From CAJPSE01 sp963514535 (GTDB taxonomy: Bacteria > Synergistota > Synergistia > Synergistales > Aminobacteriaceae): a stretch of DNA of 14,366 nt. Positions 7,325 to 13,776 of the stretch are shown piece after piece; position 1 is the stretch's first letter; every line of letters starts with the position of its first letter. The DNA lies in contig CAUPUB010000058.1 of the NCBI GenBank assembly GCA_963514535.1, positions 1 through 14,366 of the forward strand, given 5' to 3'. The translations under genes were made by a program, and so were the position numbers. Below the pieces are notes generated by a model. That model had not been told where the DNA came from. It searched no databases and saw nothing but the letters and a program-made list of their open reading frames with translations.

Positions 7325-7329
7325 CCTCC
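7325..7329 (-). promoter_or_regulatory. Ribosome binding site that decides the thrC start
   Basis: GGAGG on the minus strand ends 7 bases before TTG 7317. It lies at the end of the 12-bp repeat block, whose units carry similar AGGAG cores, so competing initiation sites are possible. Confidence 0.65.
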
Positions 7330-7391
7330 GTCTCCTGAACCATCCCTTGAAGCATCTCCTGAAGCATCTCCTGAATGAAGCATCCCCTGAA
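7328..7391. repeat. 12-bp tandem repeat in the thrC leader
   Basis: Plus-strand unit GCATCTCCTGAA is exact at 7352-7363 and 7364-7375. Diverged copies lie at 7328-7339, 7340-7351 and 7380-7391, with a 4-base TGAA insert at 7376-7379. On the mRNA strand the unit reads TTCAGGAGATGC, so each exact copy contains AGGAG and an ATG. The array lies between the promoter and the chosen thrC start. Confidence 0.9.
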
Positions 7392-7422
7392 CGCGGCCTC
7401 TCGTGGAGGACCGCGCTTTTTT
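7392..7422. other. GC-rich hairpin at the 5' end of the thr mRNA
   Basis: CGCGGCCTC (7392-7400) pairs with GAGG-A-CCGCG (7406-7415, A7410 bulged) around a 5-base loop. On the mRNA (minus) strand it stands almost at the 5' end and is preceded by six A. On the plus strand the same hairpin runs into six T (7417-7422) and looks like a terminator, though no plus-strand gene needs one. Confidence 0.6.
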
Positions 7423-7434
7423 CACGATTACCCG

Positions 7435-7463
7435 GTTATACACTGTGCGGGGTGGGATGTCAA
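7435..7463 (-). promoter_or_regulatory. Consensus sigma-70 promoter of the thr operon
   Basis: TTGACA (7463-7458) and TATAAC (7440-7435) are separated by exactly 17 bases on the minus strand. Transcription should start near 7428, giving a leader of roughly 110 bases before the TTG start of thrC. Confidence 0.85.
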
Positions 7464-7516
7464 GGCCGGTGTCGCAGTCCTTAAGGGAGGGGAGGGAGCG
7501 TATTCCGTTCGAGCGC

Positions 7517-8578
7517 CTATTCGACCTCGTCCGGGGCGTCGGGGCGCAGGATGCGCACGGTCTCCTCCTGGAACCAGTCGTAGAGCGTGCGCTTCTGTTC
7601 CCTCTGCTCCCTCAGACGCTCGATGCTCGTGCCGACGATGTAGAGCGGATTGGCGGGGTCGATCAGGTCGTGTCCCCAGGCGCGCAGCGCTACCGTGAGG
7701 GAGGCCAGCTGCGCCTCCGTGTCCGTCGCCAGGGCCAGCAGCACCCAGTCCTCCTGCTCCTCCCTGTCGATGTCGAACCACCCGGGCACGTAGATGCGGC
7801 GCTGCTCCATCAGAAAGATGTGGAGGCGCCCGATCAGGGGCAGCAGGTCCTCCGCCCGGCCGCGGACCTTTTGGGCGAAGAGCCGGTCGGCGTTGAGGAA
7901 CTTGAAGCGGTCGGTCGGCAGGGGGTCGAGTCCCTTGTAATGATTGAAGTCGTAACGGCTCCGCAGGACGAAGTCGAACGTCAGGGTACCGGTCGGGGCC
8001 CCGTTCTCCGAGGCCCAGCGGTCCAGCATCTTCTGTCCCGGGGCGGGCAGGGGCCGCGCGGCGACGCCCCAGTGGGGAAACGCCTCTAGGAAGGATTTTA
8101 CGACGGGGGTCTCAGGCCACAGGGCGCGGACGCGCCCGTCCGAGAGCGCGAAATACTCGTCGTCGGGCAGGCAGGGGACCACCGGGAACGTCTCCCCGAC
8201 CGACACCTCCTTGATGCCCCAGTCGGTCATGAACGCGCGGTCCAGGAACTGCTCCAGACGGTTCCGCTCCAGCATCTCGCGAGCCCGGACCTCGTCGACC
8301 AGGACCTCGCCCGCCGAGCTCACGGGCACGCAGAGCTCCTGTGAGACTCGTTCTCGCGTCCGCACTCCCTGAGGCGTGAGCCCATAGCTCGCGGCGATCC
8401 TCATGAGGTCGCCCGAGTCCTCGAGCTCTCTCAGCGCGTGAGGGTCCTCGCCGGCAAGCGCCAGGGTCTCCTCGTCCCAACAGGGACGCTCGTGCGAAAA
8501 AAGAAGAAGAATACGTTCCAGAGTAGGACACCTCCAATCAATACACGGTTTGCATGAGATGCCAAGGAAGGGATACAT
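7517..8578 (-). CDS. Uncharacterised protein, 353 residues
   Basis: I do not recognise this protein. It is probably cytosolic: no signal peptide or membrane helix is seen. It is rich in charged residues and Trp/Phe in its second half. A segment near residues 48-80 (ALRELEDSGDLMRIAASYGL onward) looks helical and could be a winged-helix-like or adaptor region; this is only an impression. Codon use is like the neighbours and the frame is long, so it is a real gene. The start is unsure. The only standard start is ATG 8578, which lies in the loop of a large hairpin and has no spaced ribosome binding site. CTG 8521-8519 stands 9 bases after a good GGAGG and would give 334 residues. It follows the BCCT gene on the same strand and precedes the thr promoter. 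Confidence 0.75.
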   Translation of the reverse strand: MYPFLGISCKPCIDWRCPTLERILLLFSHERPCWDEETLALAGEDPHALRELEDSGDLMRIAASYGLTPQGVRTRERVSQELCVPVSSAGEVLVDEVRAREMLERNRLEQFLDRAFMTDWGIKEVSVGETFPVVPCLPDDEYFALSDGRVRALWPETPVVKSFLEAFPHWGVAARPLPAPGQKMLDRWASENGAPTGTLTFDFVLRSRYDFNHYKGLDPLPTDRFKFLNADRLFAQKVRGRAEDLLPLIGRLHIFLMEQRRIYVPGWFDIDREEQEDWVLLALATDTEAQLASLTVALRAWGHDLIDPANPLYIVGTSIERLREQREQKRTLYDWFQEETVRILRPDAPDEVE

Positions 8579-8608
8579 CCCCTTTCAGGATGCCCCCTTC
8601 CTTGGCAT
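8559..8608. repeat. Large hairpin between the BCCT gene and the unknown gene
   Basis: ATGCCAAGGAAGGG (8559-8572) pairs perfectly with CCCTTCCTTGGCAT (8595-8608), a 14-bp stem. The 22-base loop contains a small inner ATCC/GGAT stem. No T run follows on the minus strand, so it may be an mRNA processing or stability element, or a factor-dependent stop at the end of the betaine operon. Confidence 0.75.
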
Positions 8609-8619
8609 TGAGCGGGCGG

Positions 8620-10149
8620 TTAAATCTCGCCTTTTCTCTCCTCGTCGCAGAGCCCCTTGTAAAGAGCGGCGCAGGAACAGAGCATAATCACCGCAAAGGG
8701 AGGTGCGGCGGTCAACGAGATGGTCTGGAGGTTCTGCAGGCCTCCCGTGATGAGCAGGACAACGGCCAGAGCACCCATCAGGATTCCCCAGATGGCGGTA
8801 CGGGTCCTCGGCGGGTTGAGGATCCCCTGCGTGGAGTACATGCCCAGGACGAAGGTTCCGGAATCCGCCGAGGTCACAAAAAATGTGCTGATGAGGATCA
8901 GCATGATGTAGGACATGATCGTCCCCAACGGATAATGTCTGTAGAGCTCGAACGCGCCGACGGAGACGTCTTTGATGATGTCGTTGGCGATCTTTACCCC
9001 CTGGACCAGCTCGAGGTGCAGCGCGGACGTTCCGAAGATGGCGAACCACGTGAAGCTGCCGAGCGCCGGGATAAAGAGACAGCCCAGGATGAACTCACGG
9101 ATGGTGCGGCCTCTGGAAACCCGGGCAATGAAGGAGCCAACGAAGGGCGCCCAGGCGATCCACCAGGCCCAATAGTAGAGGGTCCAGTTCTTCAGGTGCG
9201 CCTCATAAGGACCCCCGTAGGGGGCCATCATGAAACTCTCGTTGCAGAGATTGGAGAAATAATCGCCGACCCCCGTCATCAGGGAATTCACGATCGGAAG
9301 GGAGGGACCGACGACGAAGAGTCCCAGCATCAGCAGGAAGCAGAGGAAGATGTTGATATTGGAAAGGTTTTTGATTCCCCTTTCGAGGCCGAGGAGTGCC
9401 GATGTCATGTAGCCGAGGGCCAAAAGGGCTATCAGGAGGATTTGAACGGACATGTTCTTGGGGACGCCGAACAGGGCGTTGAGGCCGCTGTTGAGCTGCA
9501 AGGTCCCCAGCCCCAGAGAGGTGGTAATGCCGGCGACGGTAGCGAAGATCGCAAAAATATCCACGCACTTGCCGAAGATTCCGCGGACTCGTTCCTCCCC
9601 TACGAGGGGGATAAAGATCGTGCTGATCAGGCCGGGAGCGTTACGGCGAAATTGGTAGTAGGCCAGCGGCATGGCGATGACCACATAGCCCGCCCAGGGG
9701 TGCAGACCCCAGTGAAAGAAGCTGACCCGCATGGCGTCGCGCGCCGCCTGGACGGATCCAGGCTCCACACCGAAGGGGACGGAATAAAAATAGGTCAGCG
9801 GTTCCGCGGCGCCGTAGAAGACCAGCCCTACCCCCATGCCGGCCGAGAAAAGCATGGCAAACCACGAGAAGTTGGAGTATTCGGGCCTGGAGTCCTGGGG
9901 CCCCAGGCGAACTTTGGAGAAACGGCTGAAGCCGATAAAGATGCAGAAGAGGACGAAAATGTTCATGGACAGCATATAGCCCCAGCCAAAATACATCGTC
10001 AGGCGGCTGAACAGAACTTTTGCAAACGTCTCAAAGGATTGGGGCAGCAAAAACCCCCACAGGACAATCGCAAGGATAATGAACACGGAGACGGCATAAA
10101 CGATATTTTGATTGAGAAGCTCTGCGATGCCGCTTTTGCGCTGTTCCAT
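8620..10149 (-). CDS. BCCT-family glycine betaine transporter
   Basis: A 509-residue membrane transporter with about 12 helices. NWTLYYWAWW (321-330) fits the BCCT family signature in full, followed by APFVGSFIARVSRGRTIREF. AGMGVGLVFYGAAEP (103-117) is the glycine-rich unwound helix that binds the quaternary amine in BetP-type carriers. ATG 10149 has GAGG 7 bases upstream. It starts 22 bases after grdH, so it is the third gene of the reductase operon. Here it most likely brings in glycine betaine as a fermentation substrate rather than for osmoprotection. Carnitine or choline cannot be excluded, but the adjacent reductase favours betaine. There is no long cytosolic tail of the osmosensing kind. 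Confidence 0.92.
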   Translation of the reverse strand: MEQRKSGIAELLNQNIVYAVSVFIILAIVLWGFLLPQSFETFAKVLFSRLTMYFGWGYMLSMNIFVLFCIFIGFSRFSKVRLGPQDSRPEYSNFSWFAMLFSAGMGVGLVFYGAAEPLTYFYSVPFGVEPGSVQAARDAMRVSFFHWGLHPWAGYVVIAMPLAYYQFRRNAPGLISTIFIPLVGEERVRGIFGKCVDIFAIFATVAGITTSLGLGTLQLNSGLNALFGVPKNMSVQILLIALLALGYMTSALLGLERGIKNLSNINIFLCFLLMLGLFVVGPSLPIVNSLMTGVGDYFSNLCNESFMMAPYGGPYEAHLKNWTLYYWAWWIAWAPFVGSFIARVSRGRTIREFILGCLFIPALGSFTWFAIFGTSALHLELVQGVKIANDIIKDVSVGAFELYRHYPLGTIMSYIMLILISTFFVTSADSGTFVLGMYSTQGILNPPRTRTAIWGILMGALAVVLLITGGLQNLQTISLTAAPPFAVIMLCSCAALYKGLCDEERKGEI

Positions 10150-10171
10150 AACAAGCCTCGCTTTCTATCGT

Positions 10172-11482
10172 TTAAAACCTGGATGGAAACACCGTGGGGG
10201 TCTCCACCGGCGTCGCGAGGGAGTCCAGGGCGGCTCCGACGCGGCTGGTGCGCAGCTGCCACTCGGCCTCCTTGCTCAGCTCCGGGTCCCCGAGGGGATA
10301 GGGGACGGAGACGGTCTGGACCATGCGGTTCGCGCCCACCGTCTTGGCGACGTCGATGAGGTTGCACATCACGACCACCGGGATGCCCGTGCGCTCGATT
10401 TCCCTTGCCATCGTTGCACCGCAACGAGTGCAGGTGCCTCAGGTCGAGGTGAGGACCACGGCGTCGACCTTGGCGTTGTGCAGTTCCTGGGCTATCTCCC
10501 TGCCGAACTTGGCGGCGAAGGCCTGGGTCGTGCCCGTGCCGACGGTGACGTAGAAGTAGTCGTAGAGCTTACCGATCTTGCCCTGCTTCTCGAAATAGCG
10601 CATCGCGTCGACGGGGATGCCGCGGTCCGGCACCGCGCACATGGCCGCGGGGTCGAAGCCGGCGTGGATGGTCTTGAACACGCCCTCGGGCAGGGCGTCG
10701 AGCTTCGAGATGTCGTACTTGCCCCACTTCTGGGCGGAGGCGCTCTGGATGCGGTCGGGGTTGTCCACCGGGACGACGCCGCTCGAGGAGACCAGCGCGA
10801 TGGTGGCCTTGCTCAGGTCTGGAACGGGCGCCGCGGGCGGGATCTTCTCCATCTTGGGGATGACGAGCTCCGTCTGGAAGGGCTCTCCGTTCAGCTTCTT
10901 CACCAGCATGTCGATGACGCGGTCGGCGGCCATGCGGCCGTCGGGCTGCGGGATCTCGGCGCGGACGCCGCGCGGGAAGTAGCCCTCCTGCGCCGCGGGC
11001 AGCAGGGGTTCGCCCCTGGCGATCTTCTGGGCGAAGTTGGCCATCAGGGTGAGGTCGTCCTTCATGAAGGTCGCCTTGCGGCCGCCCTTGAAGATGTAGG
11101 AGACGGCCTTGTATTCCTCGACTCCGGGGTTCTCCTCGTTCATCGAGGTGATGACCGGCACGCCGTACTTCTCGGCCACGGCCTTGCAGACCAACCCGCA
11201 GCCCACGCCGTAGCGGCCGGCCATGAACGCGGGGCCGGCGAAGAAGATGTCGAACTCCCTGGTGTCGAGCCAGGCCAGGATCTCCTGCAGAGCCTCCTTG
11301 GTGTGGTTGGTGACGTAGTTGTCGCCGCAGACGATCGTGTTGGTGACCTCGATGTCCGGCATCATCCCGTCCAGCATCACGGAGCAGCCGATGAGCTTGT
11401 CGTGGAAGACCGGTTTGGCGTCCGCGGCGTCCTCGCCGCCGACCTGACCGAAGAACTGGTTGATATAGTGAATTGCCTTCAT
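10172..11482 (-). CDS. grdH: Betaine reductase component B gamma subunit, selenoprotein (GrdB/F/H family)
   Basis: A 436-residue selenoprotein encoded through an in-frame TGA at 10441-10439 (residue 348). The flanks read VVLTST-Sec-GTCTRCGATM, the Sec active-site motif of GrdB-family proteins, whose Sec attacks the substrate C-N bond. Sequence on both sides belongs to the family: HYINQFFGQVGGE at the amino end, FFAGPAFMAGRYGVGCG and EENPGVEEYK in the middle. VGANRMVQT, PYPLGDPELS and TPTVF follow after the Sec. Without read-through it would be 347 residues and lack the active site. ATG 11482 has a GAGGAGG-rich site upstream; the gene is 24 bases after grdI. Betaine rather than glycine or sarcosine specificity is inferred from the BCCT neighbour. 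With GrdI it yields trimethylamine and a carboxymethyl adduct passed to GrdA. Confidence 0.93.
10412..10441 (-). promoter_or_regulatory. Selenocysteine codon with bacterial SECIS hairpin
   Basis: The TGA occupies 10441-10439. Twelve bases later CGTTGC (10426-10421) pairs with GCAACG (10417-10412), six base pairs closing a GGT loop. Position, small size and a GGU-type loop are what SelB needs in bacterial SECIS elements, which lie within the coding sequence. An alternative fold, GCACC with GGTGC, could extend or compete. Confidence 0.75.
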
Positions 11483-11506
11483 TTCCTGTCCCTCCTCGCT
11501 GGACGA

Positions 11507-12814
11507 TTAAAAGTCGGCGCAGGTTCTTCTGGAGTAGCCGCTGATGTGGTTGGCGCAGAACATCCCGTTGTTCTCCATGACGAAGGAGCCGTCGGGATCG
11601 ATGCAGCCCTCCCAGCCCCCGCTGTTGCCGTCGCGTGCCAGGGCCTCCAGCTCGCCGATGACCTCCATCCTGGGGAACCTGTACATCTGGGAGACGTTTC
11701 CGGTGGTGACCAGGGCGTCGGTGGCGGGGTTCATGGACACCAGAGGCTGGGACGCGCCGTCGCGGCCCGTGCACTCGTCGGAGAGCCCGACCGTCTTGAT
11801 CCCCAGCCTCTCGAGCTCCACCAGCATGGCGGTGTAGTCCACATCGGGGTTGCCGTAGCCCTCCTCCACGACGACCGCGCCCTTCGCGCCGAGGTTGACC
11901 GCGATCTCCCCCGCCATCTTGACGCAGCGCACCTTCTCGTCCATCTTGACGTTCAGCGTGGACATCAGGACGCCCAGGAAGTTGATCGACTTGCCGTGCT
12001 CGGCGTAGAGCCTCTTGAGCATCGGGTTGACGGCGAACTCGTAGGTCGAGATCTTCGAGGACGAGGGCATGAAGCTGCCGGACACCATGCAGCCGTCGAG
12101 CAGCTCGTTGGGGTGCATCAGGGTGGGCAGGATGTGGTTGCCGTCCCAGCCGTAGATCAGGGTGTTGTAGCCCATGGCCTCCATCTGGGTCTGGGGCTGG
12201 AGAACGTAGAGCACGCCGGGCAGGGCCTTGACGGCGTCGGTGCGGTCAAGGATGGCGGGCAGGTCGTAGACCTCGATATCCTCGGGCTCGAGGTCCCGGA
12301 CGCACTGGCCGACGTACTCGGCCAGCCTCATGCCCGCCCAGCGGAGCGCATGGTTCTTCTTCTGCTGCTCCCTGCGCTCGAACTCCTCGTCCGTGTCCGC
12401 GACCAGGACGAGGTTCGGCATGTCGCCGAAGATGGTGTGGTGCTGATACTGGCCGCCCATGGCGATCAGACCGTCCTGGAATCCGCCGGCGTGCTCGCCC
12501 ACGACGATCAGTGAGCAGTCCTGCAGGCAGTGCGTGCGGCCGGAGCCGGCTATTTCCATCTCGGACAGGACCCCGGGAAAGATCCCGTGTCCGCCGGAGA
12601 CCTTGCAGCGCATCTCGAGCGCCTCCTTGACGGGGCAGAGCACGACCTCGTCGCCGGGGTGCACGATGCGCAGGTCCGCGGTCGTGATGTGTTCGTCCTC
12701 CTTCACGACCTCCAGGAGCTCCTCCTTGTTGACGGTGAGGATCCCATTGCTGTAGCCCGTCTTGTCGCCGAACCTGATGTCCTTGACGTGGAAGGCTCCA
12801 ATCTCAAGTCTCAT
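11507..12814 (-). CDS. grdI: Betaine reductase component B alpha/beta proprotein (GrdE/G/I family)
   Basis: A 435-residue proprotein of the substrate-binding part of glycine/sarcosine/betaine reductase. In this family self-cleavage before a cysteine creates two subunits, the second blocked by a pyruvoyl group that holds amine substrates in the glycine system. Residue 242 is a cysteine in NELLDGCMVSGSFMP, about where cleavage is known in GrdE, and is the likely pyruvoyl precursor. MRLEIG at the start, VGEHAG, RREQQKKNHALRWAG and the tail NPATDALVTTG are family-like. I choose ATG 12814, 10 bases after AAGGAG; the frame is open 14 codons farther but has no site there. First gene of the operon, 24 bases before grdH. 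Betaine specificity is inferred from context. Confidence 0.9.
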   Translation of the reverse strand: MRLEIGAFHVKDIRFGDKTGYSNGILTVNKEELLEVVKEDEHITTADLRIVHPGDEVVLCPVKEALEMRCKVSGGHGIFPGVLSEMEIAGSGRTHCLQDCSLIVVGEHAGGFQDGLIAMGGQYQHHTIFGDMPNLVLVADTDEEFERREQQKKNHALRWAGMRLAEYVGQCVRDLEPEDIEVYDLPAILDRTDAVKALPGVLYVLQPQTQMEAMGYNTLIYGWDGNHILPTLMHPNELLDGCMVSGSFMPSSSKISTYEFAVNPMLKRLYAEHGKSINFLGVLMSTLNVKMDEKVRCVKMAGEIAVNLGAKGAVVVEEGYGNPDVDYTAMLVELERLGIKTVGLSDECTGRDGASQPLVSMNPATDALVTTGNVSQMYRFPRMEVIGELEALARDGNSGGWEGCIDPDGSFVMENNGMFCANHISGYSRRTCADF

Positions 12815-12858
12815 GCCGTGATCACTCCTTGAATATAGTATAGAAAGCCACGGCAATC

Positions 12859-12887
12859 ATTATAGAAAGAGAAGGGTATCGAACGCC
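12859..12887 (-). promoter_or_regulatory. Candidate promoter of the grd operon
   Basis: TATAAT (12864-12859) gives a perfect -10 about 45 bases before the grdI start. The -35 at 17-base spacing is GGCGTT (12887-12882), a weak match that overlaps an inverted repeat, which suggests regulated rather than constitutive expression. A second -10-like TATACT lies at 12842-12837. Confidence 0.5.
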
Positions 12888-12908
12888 ATAACGAAAAACG
12901 TTAAGGCG
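12884..12908. repeat. Operator-like inverted repeat upstream of grdI
   Basis: CGCC-A-TAACG (12884-12893) and CGTTA-A-GGCG (12899-12908) form an interrupted palindrome with a 5-base AAAAA centre and one mismatch. It overlaps the -35 of the proposed grd promoter, a common place for a regulator site. The DNA up to 13088 is shared with a divergent gene. Confidence 0.55.
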
Positions 12909-13088
12909 CGGGTAGTAAAAAACGTGACAGGCGGGATGCGGCGTCGGACGACGGGGAAAACGCCCCGGAGCGTCCGGTCCGATCCCTCTTTCTAGAAGCC
13001 GCATTCTGTCCTATACTTGTCTATATTCGTATTGTCGGGCAACGGCAATGGAAAAGGAATGGGAATGAAAGCCGAAGGAGGTCTGGAT

Positions 13089-13730
13089 ATGGATGAGATG
13101 AAGGCCTTTGCCGTTCTTGGGGTACCCCCGGGCTCGCCGTTCACCGACGTCCAGAAGGCCTATTGTCGTTTGTGCCGTCTGTACGGCGTTGAAAACGACC
13201 CATCCCCGGAGGCCGCGATGAGGTATCGGGAGGTGGGCACGGCCTACGCGGTCCTGGAGGAGAAATTCGGGGGCAAGTCGGATATCCCGGCGCAACGGGA
13301 CCATGGCGTTTCGGTGTCGCACGGGAGCTCTCGGGCCGACGCCATGGCGGACTTGCTCTTCTTCGAGGCGAGGCGCGAAAAGGAGGAAAAGCGCCGTCGC
13401 AGGATCCGTTTCCTGGGGGCTCTATGCGGTTCCCTACTGCTTCCGATCCTCAGCGGAAGCGGAACGTATCTTCTGTTCGGGCTCCTTTCGATCCCCGCGA
13501 CCTACCTGCTGTGCTCCTTTCTGGAGCAAAACGGCATCCTCTCCCAAAGGGGGACGGACGAGGCCTTCTTCTCCCTGCCCTGTCTGAGCTGGTTCCTGTG
13601 GCATCTCTTCGTCTCTTTTGAGGCCTACCGCGGCGACGAATCCCTTCTCCTTGTCGTCAAACTCATCGGCAGACAGACACATTTTCTTATCATCGCTTAT
13701 TTTCTGCGTCTATGGCTCCGAAGAGGCTGA
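13089..13730 (+). CDS. Membrane protein with a degenerate J-like domain
   Basis: A 213-residue protein. The first 60 residues resemble a DnaJ J domain in helix pattern: MKAFAVLGVPPGSPFTDVQK, then AYCRLCRLY, then AMRYREVGTAYAVLEEK. The HPD triad needed to stimulate Hsp70 is absent; the loop reads GVENDPSPE. A charged linker (EARREKEEKRRRR, about 93-105) precedes roughly four hydrophobic helices (about 107-122, 125-145, 160-178, 186-211), placing it in the cytoplasmic membrane with the J-like part inside. ATG 13089 follows AGGAGG by 7 bases; the frame is open back to a TTG at 13017 without a site. It is divergent from grdI and convergent with the DUF4276 gene. Function unknown. Confidence 0.75.
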   Translation: MDEMKAFAVLGVPPGSPFTDVQKAYCRLCRLYGVENDPSPEAAMRYREVGTAYAVLEEKFGGKSDIPAQRDHGVSVSHGSSRADAMADLLFFEARREKEEKRRRRIRFLGALCGSLLLPILSGSGTYLLFGLLSIPATYLLCSFLEQNGILSQRGTDEAFFSLPCLSWFLWHLFVSFEAYRGDESLLLVVKLIGRQTHFLIIAYFLRLWLRRG

Positions 13731-13738
13731 GGGGTCGG

Positions 13739-13772
13739 AAAAAACGAGGGCGGTGCCGGGAACGCCGTTTTT
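13739..13772. terminator. Bidirectional terminator between convergent genes
   Basis: GGCG-g-T (13749-13754) pairs with ACGCC (13762-13766). The plus strand continues with GTTTTT and the minus strand ends in six T opposite 13739-13744. The stem is short, with one bulge, but it sits 8 bases after one stop and 4 bases after the other. Confidence 0.6.
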
Positions 13773-13776
13773 CCCC

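Noticed and set aside
7278..7367. Threonine attenuator leader peptide
   Set aside because: The 29-residue frame overlapping the thrC start has no run of Thr or Ile codons, and no terminator follows on the mRNA strand, so classic attenuation is not supported.
7328..7391. CRISPR array
   Set aside because: The units are 12 bp, directly abutting and without spacers; this is a simple tandem repeat.
7318..7443. thrC start at GTG 7443 with a 42-residue extension
   Set aside because: The GTG lies within the spacer of the TTGACA/TATAAC promoter, so it is not in the mRNA.
8554..10359. 601-residue plus-strand frame opposite the BCCT gene
   Set aside because: Low-complexity Gln/Glu/Asp/Gly-rich antisense of a transmembrane protein; no ribosome binding site or family signal.
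10439..10441. Nonsense mutation making grdH a pseudogene
   Set aside because: The TGA is exactly at the family's Sec position, the downstream frame is intact to the family C-terminus, and a suitably placed hairpin follows.
10112..12514. 800-residue plus-strand frame opposite grdH and grdI
   Set aside because: High-GC antisense shadow: Val/Gly/Asp/His-rich composition, no family features, and it lies opposite two well-recognised genes.
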